Of a stretch of DNA of 31,559 bases, positions 1-7,124 are shown piece after piece (positions within the stretch are counted from its first letter, which is position 1; each line of letters starts with the position of its first letter). The DNA is taken from positions 1 through 31,559 of the forward strand of contig JAVBMF010000054.1 in the NCBI GenBank assembly GCA_031552735.1. The letters run 5' to 3'. The notes below the pieces were generated by a model. It was not told where the DNA came from, made no database searches, and worked only from the letters and a program-made list of their open reading frames with translations. The translations under genes were made by a program, and so were the position numbers. This DNA comes from JAVBUY01 sp031552735. GTDB lineage: Bacteria; Bacillota; Clostridia; Christensenellales; Aristaeellaceae.

Positions 1-325
1 CAACGCGATGCTGCTGGTGATGGGCTGCTTCATGGAGGGCCTAAGCATCCAGTTGATCACCATCCCGATCCTGCTGCCGCTACTGCAAACCGCTGGCGTG
101 AACTTGCTACAATTTGGCGTGCTGATGGAGCTGAACCTGAATATCGGCCTGATCACCCCGCCGGTGGGCGTGTTCATCTATCTGTGCGCCGACATCGCCA
201 AAACCAGCTTCGAGAAGGTGACAAAAGAGCTGGTGCCTTTCATCGTCATCTTGATTGTTGTGATTCTGATTCTCATCCTCATCCCGCAGATCTCGACGTT
301 CCTGCCGGGGTTGCTGATGGGCTGA
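1..325 (+). CDS. dctM: TRAP transporter large permease, C-terminal end (partial)
   Basis: The reading frame is open from the left edge and stops at 323-325; only about 107 residues are inside the window. TRAP large permeases (DctM family) are membrane subunits that import organic acids with a periplasmic-type binding protein. The stretch GLITPPVGVFIYLCADIA, followed by a final hydrophobic helix ending LLMG, is typical of the DctM C-terminus. The binding protein and small permease would lie to the left, outside the window. The gene converges on the BCCT transporter and ends at a shared hairpin. The substrate is unknown; the neighbouring glyoxylate-type enzymes suggest a small organic acid, which is inference. 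Confidence 0.88.
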   Translation, partial: NAMLLVMGCFMEGLSIQLITIPILLPLLQTAGVNLLQFGVLMELNLNIGLITPPVGVFIYLCADIAKTSFEKVTKELVPFIVILIVVILILILIPQISTFLPGLLMG

Positions 326-347
326 TCCAACTGACCCACATGCAAAA

Positions 348-380
348 GCCCAACCGCGTATGGTGCGGTTGGGCCTTTCT
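348..380. terminator. Bidirectional hairpin terminator between dctM and the BCCT gene
   Basis: A perfect 10-bp stem (348-357 with 365-374) encloses a 7-nt loop. It is followed by CTTTCTTGTATTT on the plus strand and by TTTTGCA on the minus strand, so it can end both convergent genes. Confidence 0.8.
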
Positions 381-396
381 TGTATTTTCGAGTGGG

Positions 397-1920
397 CTAC
401 TTAGCGCCCTTCGAGGTTTTCAGGAAGCTGATGACCACCAGGATGAGGATGAAGCTGATGGGCAGCGCGGCCAGGATGGACACGGTTTGCAGCTGCGACA
501 GCGCTTGCTCGCTGAACAGCAGCGCCACCGGCAGCAGCACGAACAGCAGCGACCAATAGGTTTTCATACCGCGTGAGGGCTCCTGCTCCTTGTCGTCATC
601 GCGATAGGAGTAGGTGGCCATCACCATGGTCAGTGCGTCAAACGTGGAGGCGTAGAACAGCACCATCGCGATCACCAGAATGACCAGCGCGATGCGCGGG
701 AAGGGCAGCATGCGGAAGATGTCCAGAATGACCTCGCTCTGCGACGCGCCGGAGGCCAGCTTCTCGGCGACCGCGATGCGGCCAGTGGCCTGAAGCCCCA
801 GCCCGAACCCGCCAAAGATGCTGAACGACGCGTAGGTGCCGCCCAGTCCGGCGGCAAACCCGCCCAGAATCACCTGCCGGATGCTGCGCCCCTCGGAGAT
901 GCGCCCGATGAAGAACGGCGTCGCCACGCACCAGGCGATCCAGTACGCCCAGTAGAAGATCGTCCACGACTGCGGGAAGCTCATGCCGCTGGCGTCCACC
1001 GTGCTGCGCAGCGGGTCCAGCCAGGTCGCCATGCGCAGGAAGTTGTTGGCCACATTGCCGATGGCGGTGATGGCGGTCTCGACGGTGTGGATGACGTTGC
1101 CGCCCAGCAGAAACAGCGCGATCAGTGCCAGATAGAACCACACGCACAGCTCGGCCACATAGGCGATGCCCTTGAAGCTGAACACCACCGCCAGCGTGTA
1201 CACCACCGCGATGATGATCAGCACCGCGATGGTGACCACCTTGTTTTGCGGCAGGCCAAACACCGCGTTAAGCGCCAGCGTGATCAGCGGCGTCGCCAGC
1301 GAGAAGGTGGTGGCCGCGCCCGCCAGCAGGCCGAAGGACGCGAAGATGTCGATGGCCTTGCCCAAGGGGCCGTCGGCGTGCTTGCCGATGACCGGGCGGC
1401 TGGCCTCGCTAAGCCGCTGGCGCGAGCGCTTCTGCACAAAGAACATGTAACCATACGCCGCCGAGGGCAGGATGAAGAACGACCACGGGATCGGACCCCA
1501 ATGGAACAGCGGGTAGCTGGACGCCCACAGGTGCTTTTGCGCCAGCGAGAGCGACGTAAAGTCCAGCGGCAGCGTGGTGTAGTAATACATCCACTCGTGC
1601 AGTGCGAAAAAGAGGATGTCCGCCGCCATGGTGGCGGTGAACACCATCGACGCCCACGAGAAGTGCGAATACTTCGGCTTGGCGGCGTCGCCCAGGCGGA
1701 TGTTGCCGCGCTTGCCCAGCGCGACGTACATCGATAGCAGGAAGAAGCCCAGCCCGATGACGATATAGTACCAGCCAAAGTACTGCGAGACGAAGCGGCG
1801 CAGGCTCTCAATGATCAGCTTGCTTTGCGCGGGAAAGCCCATCAGAAAGGCGCACAGGATCAGCACGATGCCCAATGGCAGCAGCATCACCGACCAGTCC
1901 AGTTTCCGGCGTTCTTGCAT
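397..1920 (-). CDS. BCCT-family transporter
   Basis: A 507-residue protein with about 12 hydrophobic segments. BCCT carriers import quaternary ammonium compounds such as betaine, carnitine or choline, by ion symport or by exchange. The motif HWGPIPWSFF (family form HWGxHPW) and the segment WTIFYWAYWIAWC followed by a GRISEGRSIRQ loop are diagnostic of the family. The ATG at 1920 is preceded by AAGGAGG with good spacing. It is divergent from the IclR gene, with a palindromic operator between them. The C-terminal tail is short, so the osmosensory extension of BetP-like members is absent; a carnitine/betaine catabolic role is therefore more likely than osmoprotection (inference). Confidence 0.9.
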   Translation of the reverse strand: MQERRKLDWSVMLLPLGIVLILCAFLMGFPAQSKLIIESLRRFVSQYFGWYYIVIGLGFFLLSMYVALGKRGNIRLGDAAKPKYSHFSWASMVFTATMAADILFFALHEWMYYYTTLPLDFTSLSLAQKHLWASSYPLFHWGPIPWSFFILPSAAYGYMFFVQKRSRQRLSEASRPVIGKHADGPLGKAIDIFASFGLLAGAATTFSLATPLITLALNAVFGLPQNKVVTIAVLIIIAVVYTLAVVFSFKGIAYVAELCVWFYLALIALFLLGGNVIHTVETAITAIGNVANNFLRMATWLDPLRSTVDASGMSFPQSWTIFYWAYWIAWCVATPFFIGRISEGRSIRQVILGGFAAGLGGTYASFSIFGGFGLGLQATGRIAVAEKLASGASQSEVILDIFRMLPFPRIALVILVIAMVLFYASTFDALTMVMATYSYRDDDKEQEPSRGMKTYWSLLFVLLPVALLFSEQALSQLQTVSILAALPISFILILVVISFLKTSKGAK

Positions 1921-1956
1921 GGGGAAAATCCTCCTTTATGATGCGTAGACAAATTA

Positions 1957-1971
1957 TGAAATGGTATTTCA
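1957..1971. promoter_or_regulatory. Inverted-repeat operator, probable IclR site
   Basis: TGAAAT-GGT-ATTTCA is a perfect 6-bp inverted repeat with a 3-bp centre in the divergent region between the BCCT gene and the IclR gene. It overlaps the candidate -35 (TTTCAA, 1967-1972) of an iclR promoter whose -10 is TAAAAT (1990-1995, 17-nt spacer). A near-identical 15-mer occurs at 5546-5560, before the ThDP enzyme gene. Confidence 0.6.
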
Positions 1972-2009
1972 ATCTGACGCGGCGTGTGATAAAATGGTGC
2001 GAGTGTTAA

Positions 2010-2813
2010 ATGGGAGTGATGGCCTTGAACCCGAGCAGCAACCAATCCGCCACCAAGACGCTGGCCGTCATGGAGTATCTGGCGTCCTGCGATAACGAGC
2101 CGCAGCGACTTCAGGATATCGCGGCGGGTTTGTCGATGAATGTCAGCACGGTATTTCGCTTTTTGCAGTCGCTGTGCGAGGCGGGGTATGTACAGCAGGA
2201 CGCCAACAGCGCGCGCTATTTGCTGACCACCAAGGTCTGCATGATCGCGCACCGCGTGTCGTCCAACATCCACCTGTACGATCTGGCGCTGCCCATCATG
2301 AAGGCGCTGGCGTCGGAGTTTAACGAATCGGTTTGCCTGGCCATCGAGCAGGACATGACCGTGGTCTATATTGGCGTGGTGGCCGGGCCGGACTCTATGC
2401 TGCGCAGTATGCAGCGCATTGGCAACCGCGCGCCGATGAACAGCACCGGCGTGGGCAAGCTGATGCTGCTGAACTACGTCGATGCGGACATCGACGCGCT
2501 GATCGAGCGCAAGGGGTTGCCGCAGCTGACACAGAATACGCTGTCCACCAAGCCCGCGCTGGTCAAGGAGCTGGAAGCGATCCGCGCGCGCGGATACGCC
2601 TTTGACAACGAGGAGTGCGAAATGGGCGCGCGCTGCATCGCCGTGCCCGCGCGGGACTATACCGGGCGCGTGGTGGCGGGCATCAGCGTAACCGGCCCGG
2701 TGGTGCGCATGACCGACGAGAAGCTGCACGAGAAGCTGCCCGCGCTGTTGGCCGCCGGAGAGCAATTGTCCGGGCTGCTGGGGTATCAGGCCAAGGTGCG
2801 CGAGGCGCAATAA
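2010..2813 (+). CDS. IclR-family transcriptional regulator
   Basis: A 267-residue protein with the IclR layout: an N-terminal winged helix-turn-helix (about residues 15-75, with LQDIAAGLSMNVSTVFRFLQSL as two helices) and a C-terminal effector-binding domain (NRAPMNSTGVGKLMLL, then YAFDNEECEMGARCIAVPA). Such regulators bind palindromes near target promoters and respond to small organic acids. It is divergent from the BCCT gene and probably controls that gene, itself and the ThDP enzyme operon through the repeats at 1957 and 5546. The start is uncertain: the ATG at 2010 has a weak site, and the ATG at 2019 has GGGAG only 2 nt upstream. Confidence 0.9.
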   Translation: MGVMALNPSSNQSATKTLAVMEYLASCDNEPQRLQDIAAGLSMNVSTVFRFLQSLCEAGYVQQDANSARYLLTTKVCMIAHRVSSNIHLYDLALPIMKALASEFNESVCLAIEQDMTVVYIGVVAGPDSMLRSMQRIGNRAPMNSTGVGKLMLLNYVDADIDALIERKGLPQLTQNTLSTKPALVKELEAIRARGYAFDNEECEMGARCIAVPARDYTGRVVAGISVTGPVVRMTDEKLHEKLPALLAAGEQLSGLLGYQAKVREAQ

Positions 2814-2824
2814 CCATACTTTGT

Positions 2825-2865
2825 AAAACAACGCCGGTTGACAGACAAACCGGCGTTGTTTTTAT
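2825..2865. terminator. Bidirectional terminator between iclR and the TIM barrel gene
   Basis: A 15-bp perfect stem (2825-2839 with 2848-2862) has an 8-nt loop and T runs on both strands. It serves the convergent IclR gene (+) and TIM barrel gene (-). Confidence 0.88.
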
Positions 2866-2885
2866 GCGTGGCAAGGAGAGGGCGG

Positions 2886-3794
2886 CTACACCTTGGCCCA
2901 CGCGTCGTTGAGGAATCGTTTGGCGTTGGCGACGCACATGTCCGGGTCCTCGTCGCCCCAGGGCTTGACCTCGAAGGAGACGATCGGACGCTTGCCCGCG
3001 GCCAGATAACCAATGTCAAACAGCTTGCGCAGGAAGCGCACCAGCAGATCGGTATCGACCTGACTGTGCGGGAAGCCAAAGCGCGGATGCTGGTCGCCAT
3101 AGGCGGGCTGGCCGTCGGTCAGCACGGAGTTGGCGATATGCACATGGCGGATGTAGCGCGCGACCGGATCGACGCACTGGTCGATGGTTTCGTGCAGCTG
3201 CGTCATGTGGCTCAGATCGACCATCAGGCCAAAGTTCTTGTGCCGCGCGGTGATCTCCTGTACAAAACGCAGCGCGCGCTCTGTCGGGCCGATCAGCGAG
3301 CACTTCTCGATGTCGTAATCGAACACCTCCAGATTGACTGGCAGGTCGCCGTGCGCTTCGGCATAGGCACAGATTTCGTCGGTGCTCTTGACCAGCGCCT
3401 GATAGTGCGCCTCGACATCCTTTTGCTCGAACTTTCCGGCCAGATAGGCAATGCCCTGCGCGCCGGTTTCCACCGCCTCGTCGATGCAGCGCAGCATGCG
3501 CTCCACAGCGCGGCAGCGGAGGGTTTCGTCTAGGCTGTTCAGGTTTTCCTGATTGCGCAGCAACTGCGGCTGCGCGCCATAGGTCATGGTGATGCCGCTC
3601 TGGCTGACCAGCGCCGCCACCTTGGCGCGCAGCGCGGGGTCATTGATGCGGGTCAGCTCGATGCAGTCAAAGTACGGGTCGTTGAGCACCTTGCGCACGG
3701 TGGCTTCGATATCGCCCTCGCCGGACATGGCGAACGGATAGGCCATGAAGTACACCAAGCCGACTTTCATGTAGTGTTGCAGGGGTTCGCGCAT
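2886..3794 (-). CDS. Sugar isomerase/epimerase-like TIM barrel protein, hydroxypyruvate-isomerase-like
   Basis: A 302-residue member of the xylose isomerase-like TIM barrel (AP endonuclease 2) superfamily. The expected metal-binding set is visible: Glu156 (NLEVFDYD), Asp193 (LMVDLSH), His219 (RHVHIANS) and Glu275 (VSFEVKP). The ATG at 3794 follows AAGGAGG. It lies 28 nt downstream of the ThDP carboligase-like gene on the same strand, so the two are surely co-transcribed. In enterobacteria gcl is followed by hyi, whose product isomerises hydroxypyruvate and tartronate semialdehyde; that context supports the same role here. The superfamily covers many sugar and inositol epimerases, so the reaction is inferred. 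Confidence 0.75.
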   Translation of the reverse strand: MREPLQHYMKVGLVYFMAYPFAMSGEGDIEATVRKVLNDPYFDCIELTRINDPALRAKVAALVSQSGITMTYGAQPQLLRNQENLNSLDETLRCRAVERMLRCIDEAVETGAQGIAYLAGKFEQKDVEAHYQALVKSTDEICAYAEAHGDLPVNLEVFDYDIEKCSLIGPTERALRFVQEITARHKNFGLMVDLSHMTQLHETIDQCVDPVARYIRHVHIANSVLTDGQPAYGDQHPRFGFPHSQVDTDLLVRFLRKLFDIGYLAAGKRPIVSFEVKPWGDEDPDMCVANAKRFLNDAWAKV

Positions 3795-3822
3795 GGGGAA
3801 TACCTCCTTATCGGCCGCTATA

Positions 3823-5502
3823 TCAGGCTTCGGGCGCCCAGCTCTTGATGGCGCCGATGTTCGGGCCCATATCGCACAGTTGCTCGGGTACGCAGATCGC
3901 CTCGATCAGATAGGTGCGGCCGGACGCCTTGGCGCGCTCCATGGCCTTGCTCAGCTCCTCGGGCGAGGTGACGCGCTCGGCCATGCAGCCCAGACCGCGC
4001 GCGACCTGCACATAGTCGATGGTGCCATCCTGATTGAACGGCATGTTGACCGCGTACTCGTAGCCATAGGCGCCCTTCTGGTTCTGGCGGATGAGGCCGA
4101 GGTTGGCGTTATTGACCATGATGCAGATCACCGGCTTGCCCGATACGGCAGCGACCGCCAACTCCTCGCCCATGAAGGTGAAGCCGAAATCGCCCAGCAC
4201 GGTGACGCTGTGGCGCTCTGGGAAGGCGACCTTGGCGCCCAGCGCGGCGGGCACTTCGTAGCCCAGCGTGCCCGCGCCGCCCGACGGCATGTAGCGGCGC
4301 GGCTTGTCGATATCCTGCAACTGGCCGGACCAGATCTGCACGATGCCGCAGCCGACGGTGAACATGGTGTCGCCGTCAAACGCCTTGTTGATCTCGTGGA
4401 ACACGCGGTGGGGCATGATCGGCGTGGTGGTGTAGTCGGTGCGGCGCTGCATCTGCGCGCGCAGGGCGGGCAGCGCCTTGGCGCGCTCGGCATTGACCGG
4501 CTGCATGCCCAGTTCCTTGGCGCGGGCGATCAGCGCATCCAGCGCCAGCCCGGCGTCGGCCACAATGCCCACTTCGGGCGCAAATACGCGGCCGATCTGC
4601 GTGGGCTCGATGTCGATATGGATGAACTTGCGCTCGCCGCGATAGACCTTCAAATCGCCGGTGTGGCGGTCGGTGAAGCGGCAGCCCACGCCCAGCACCA
4701 CGTCGGACTCCAGCAGCGTCTTATTGCCGATCGGCTGGCCGACCTGGATGCCCGCGTGCCCGGCGTTCAGCGGATGATCCACCGGCACGCCGCCCTTGGC
4801 CATGTAGGTGGTGATGATCGGCAGCCCCAGCAATTCGGCCAACGCGATGGCCTTTGGCTCGGCCTCGGCCAGCGTCACGCCGCCGCCCATGATCATCACC
4901 GGCGCTTTGGCCTGACGCAGCAGCGCCAGCGCCGCGTCGATATCCGCCGCCTTGGGCGCGGGCTTCTCGATAGCGCGCGGCTTGTACGCGTCGATGTCAA
5001 ACTCAATCTCGGCCATCTGCACATCCAGCGGCAGGTCCAGCAGCACCGGACCGGGGCGGCCGCTGCGCATCAGATAGAACGCCTCCTGCATCACCGGCAC
5101 CAGATCGGCGGGGTTCTTGAGGCAATAGGTTTTCTTGCAGACCGGCGCGGCGATGGTCGCGATGTCCACGCATTGGAACGCTTCCAGCGCGAGCTGCGAC
5201 GTGTTGGCCTGACCGGTGATCGCCAGGAAGGGGATGGAGTCGATGCTGGCGGTGTACAGGCCGGTCACAAAGTTGGTGGCACCGGGGCCGGAGGTGCAAA
5301 TGGCCATCGCGATGCGGTGGCTGGCGCGGTAGTACGCGTCGGCGGCGTGCGTGCACGCTTCCTCGTGGCGCATGCAGTAGTGCGCAATGGGCGCGTGCTC
5401 AAGAAACTTGTACACGCCGTTGATGCCCGCGCCGGGGATACCGAACGCGTCCTTGATACCTTCCTTGACCAGAATCTGCACCAGTGCTTCCGCGACCTTC
5501 AT
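3823..5502 (-). CDS. gcl: ThDP-dependent carboligase resembling glyoxylate carboligase
   Basis: A 559-residue thiamine-diphosphate enzyme of the acetolactate synthase family with N-terminal PYR, central and C-terminal PP domains. The closest match from memory is Gcl (tartronate-semialdehyde synthase, 2 glyoxylate to tartronate semialdehyde plus CO2): RSGRPGPVLLDLPLDVQ, HIDIEPTQIGRV and VNNANLGLIRQ are almost the Gcl wording, and the cofactor motif is GDF...NN as in Gcl. However, residue 47 (RHEEACTH) is the canonical catalytic Glu, which Gcl replaces with Val. Another aldehyde or 2-oxoacid substrate is therefore possible. The ATG at 5502 sits 8 nt after GGGAGG; the upstream in-frame ATG at 5508 is too close. 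Operator-like repeats lie just upstream. Confidence 0.8.
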   Translation of the reverse strand: MKVAEALVQILVKEGIKDAFGIPGAGINGVYKFLEHAPIAHYCMRHEEACTHAADAYYRASHRIAMAICTSGPGATNFVTGLYTASIDSIPFLAITGQANTSQLALEAFQCVDIATIAAPVCKKTYCLKNPADLVPVMQEAFYLMRSGRPGPVLLDLPLDVQMAEIEFDIDAYKPRAIEKPAPKAADIDAALALLRQAKAPVMIMGGGVTLAEAEPKAIALAELLGLPIITTYMAKGGVPVDHPLNAGHAGIQVGQPIGNKTLLESDVVLGVGCRFTDRHTGDLKVYRGERKFIHIDIEPTQIGRVFAPEVGIVADAGLALDALIARAKELGMQPVNAERAKALPALRAQMQRRTDYTTTPIMPHRVFHEINKAFDGDTMFTVGCGIVQIWSGQLQDIDKPRRYMPSGGAGTLGYEVPAALGAKVAFPERHSVTVLGDFGFTFMGEELAVAAVSGKPVICIMVNNANLGLIRQNQKGAYGYEYAVNMPFNQDGTIDYVQVARGLGCMAERVTSPEELSKAMERAKASGRTYLIEAICVPEQLCDMGPNIGAIKSWAPEA

Positions 5503-5530
5503 GTTCATGTCCTCCCTGATATTTTGCGTT

Positions 5531-5560
5531 TGAAATTTCAAAATGTGAAATTCGTTTTCA
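5531..5560 (-). promoter_or_regulatory. Paired inverted repeats at the ThDP enzyme promoter, probable IclR operator
   Basis: TGAAAT-TCG-TTTTCA (5546-5560) differs from the 1957 operator by one arm base plus the centre. Next to it, TTGAAATTTCAA (5530-5541) is a perfect palindrome. Both lie just downstream of an extended -10 (TGC-TATACT on the minus strand, 5568-5573), where a bound repressor would block initiation or clearance. Confidence 0.55.
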
Positions 5561-5567
5561 TGTAGGT

Positions 5568-5576
5568 AGTATAGCA
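5568..5576 (-). promoter_or_regulatory. Extended -10 promoter of the gcl-like/TIM barrel operon
   Basis: On the minus strand TGC directly precedes TATACT (5568-5573). No good -35 is seen 17 nt upstream, which is usual for extended -10 promoters. The upstream sequence is the bioY terminator. Confidence 0.5.
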
Positions 5577-5577
5577 C

Positions 5578-5634
5578 AAAAAATCGCCGCAGGGAAGCAT
5601 CAAGATGATGGTTTTTGATACTTTTCTGCGGCGA
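5578..5634 (-). terminator. Terminator of bioY
   Basis: A 9-bp perfect stem (5584-5592 with 5626-5634) encloses a 33-nt loop that contains a further short inverted repeat. The minus strand continues with six T (5583-5578). Confidence 0.75.
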
Positions 5635-5648
5635 AGGGTGTTTTGCGG

Positions 5649-6209
5649 TTATGCGATCCAGTAGGGACGGGGCAGACGGCGGAAAATCAGCGCGCAAACG
5701 GCGGCGGCCAGCGCTACCTTGACCGCGTCCAGCGGCAGAAAGGCCAGACAATAGCTCCACAGGAAGGTGTCCATGCCGATGGCCGAGCCGGTGACGCGGG
5801 ACAGCAGCAGGATGTAGCCGAGCGCGACGCAATACATGGTGATGACCCCGGCGGCGGCGGCTAGGCAGAAGCGGGGGAAGGTGTGCCGTTTCATCAGGCG
5901 CGAAATTAGCCCGGTCACACCGGCGGCGGCGGCGAAGCCCAGGATGTACCCGAACCCCGGCGTCAGCGCGTAGCCGATGCCGCCGCCGGTGGCAAACACC
6001 GGCACGCCGATCAGCCCCAGCGTAAGATACAGTAACTGCGATACCGCGCCGAAGCCGGGGCCCAGCAGCAGCCCGCAGCACAGCACGGCACACACCTGCG
6101 CGGTAAATAGCACGCCGGTGCCCGGAATGGGCACCCGGATAAAGGCCGACAGCACGGTCAGCGCGGTACACAGCGCGGCGGCGACCCAGGGATACAGGCG
6201 GGATGACAA
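5649..6209 (-). CDS. bioY: BioY, biotin ECF transporter substrate-binding subunit
   Basis: A 186-residue membrane protein with about six helices. The BioY signature is clear: VPIPGTGVLFTAQ, then LGLIGVPVFATGGG and LTPGFGYILGF. BioY captures biotin for import, alone or with the ECF energising module, whose genes are not in the window. The start is taken as TTG at 6209 because GAAGGGGG lies 7 nt upstream; a start further upstream would fall in the operator. The gene has its own promoter (TTGACA, 17 nt, TAGAAT) overlapped downstream by a BirA-type operator, so biotin-dependent repression is likely. Confidence 0.93.
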   Translation of the reverse strand: MSSRLYPWVAAALCTALTVLSAFIRVPIPGTGVLFTAQVCAVLCCGLLLGPGFGAVSQLLYLTLGLIGVPVFATGGGIGYALTPGFGYILGFAAAAGVTGLISRLMKRHTFPRFCLAAAAGVITMYCVALGYILLLSRVTGSAIGMDTFLWSYCLAFLPLDAVKVALAAAVCALIFRRLPRPYWIA

Positions 6210-6232
6210 GCAAAGACCCCCTTCAAACAGAA

Positions 6233-6265
6233 AGCGTAAACCGTGCAACAATGCAAGTTTACGCT
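6233..6265. promoter_or_regulatory. BirA-type biotin operator of bioY
   Basis: AGCGTAAAC and its exact reverse complement GTTTACGCT are separated by 15 nt. The core GTAAAC-N15-GTTTAC matches the spaced-palindrome form of BirA sites as I know them. It covers the predicted transcription start of bioY. Confidence 0.75.
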
Positions 6266-6266
6266 T

Positions 6267-6295
6267 ATTCTATCGTGTAGGAAGCGGGGTGTCAA
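6267..6295 (-). promoter_or_regulatory. Sigma-A promoter of bioY
   Basis: On the minus strand TTGACA (6295-6290), a 17-nt spacer and TAGAAT (6272-6267) form a near-consensus promoter. The -35 overlaps the stop codon of the uridine kinase gene. Confidence 0.8.
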
Positions 6296-6906
6296 GCGCG
6301 AGATGCCAGTCCGCCATTGATATACCCGGCCAGCAGGTCCACGATGCGCGCGTTTTTGCCTCCCTTGGTGACGATGATGTCGGCATGCTCGATGTAGTTG
6401 CGGATGTGCCGGTCGAACATCGGCTTGACGGTGGATAGGTACTGTGTGGCGATGCCGTCAATCAGCCGGCCGCGCTCGTTGATGTCGCGCTGGATGCGGC
6501 GCAGCAGGCAAATGTCTGGCTCGACATGCATGTAGAGCATCAGGTCGAACAGCTTGCGCAGGCGCGGATCAAAAAACGCGTGAATGCCCTCGACAATCAG
6601 CACGTCGCGCGGGGCGATCAGCGTGTCCGCATCGTCGCGGCGGTGCAGCGTAAAGTCGTAGCCCTTGCGGGTGATCGGCTGGCCGTCGCGCAGCGCCTGC
6701 ATATCGGCCAGCAGCAGGTCGTGGTCAAAGATGTCCGGCTCGTCAAAGTTGAGCTGGGCGCGCTGCTCAAACGGCAGCTCGGGATGATCCATATAGTAGG
6801 CGTCCTGATTCAAGATCAAGGTGGTGCCGACCACGCGCTGCTTTAGTTCCTCAGCCAGTGTGGACTTTCCGCTACCGCTCGCGCCGCAGATGCCGATGCA
6901 ATACAT
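6292..6906 (-). CDS. udk: Uridine kinase (pyrimidine ribonucleoside salvage)
   Basis: A 204-residue P-loop kinase that phosphorylates uridine or cytidine with a nucleoside triphosphate. Walker A is GASGSGKST at residues 8-16. DAYYMD and the NFDEPDIFDHDLLLADM segment are typical of the uridine kinase/PRK family, as is VLIVEGIHAFFD. The length matches the family. The ATG at 6906 has GGGGAGGG 8 nt upstream, and upstream sequence in the same frame is not conserved-looking. A promoter TTGACA, 17 nt, TATGTT (6960 to 6932, minus strand) precedes it. A phosphoribulokinase-like relative is the alternative. Confidence 0.88.
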   Translation of the reverse strand: MYCIGICGASGSGKSTLAEELKQRVVGTTLILNQDAYYMDHPELPFEQRAQLNFDEPDIFDHDLLLADMQALRDGQPITRKGYDFTLHRRDDADTLIAPRDVLIVEGIHAFFDPRLRKLFDLMLYMHVEPDICLLRRIQRDINERGRLIDGIATQYLSTVKPMFDRHIRNYIEHADIIVTKGGKNARIVDLLAGYINGGLASRA

Positions 6907-6931
6907 CCAAGATCCCTCCCCTGTCCGCATC

Positions 6932-6960
6932 AACATATCATCGCGCATACGGCTTGTCAA
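6932..6960 (-). promoter_or_regulatory. Sigma-A promoter of udk
   Basis: On the minus strand TTGACA (6960-6955), a 17-nt spacer and TATGTT (6937-6932) lie 26 nt before the start codon. Confidence 0.7.
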
Positions 6961-7124
6961 GCGGCACGGCCAAAGTTTAAAACGCGTTTTTTCATCAGCA
7001 AGAATGCGTGTGTCCATTTGTGTGCGCGGATGGATATGGTGAATGTTCACAGCAAACCTTCGTCCTTGCGGCGTCGTCCTGTCCATAGGTGCATCGACCG
7101 ACGAACTACAGCAAGGAGGGTACA

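Noticed and set aside
3793..5565. 590-codon plus-strand open frame opposite the ThDP enzyme gene
   Set aside because: The minus-strand frame encodes an unmistakable ThDP enzyme; the opposite frame is His/Arg/Gly-rich without domains, a usual by-product of high GC codon use.
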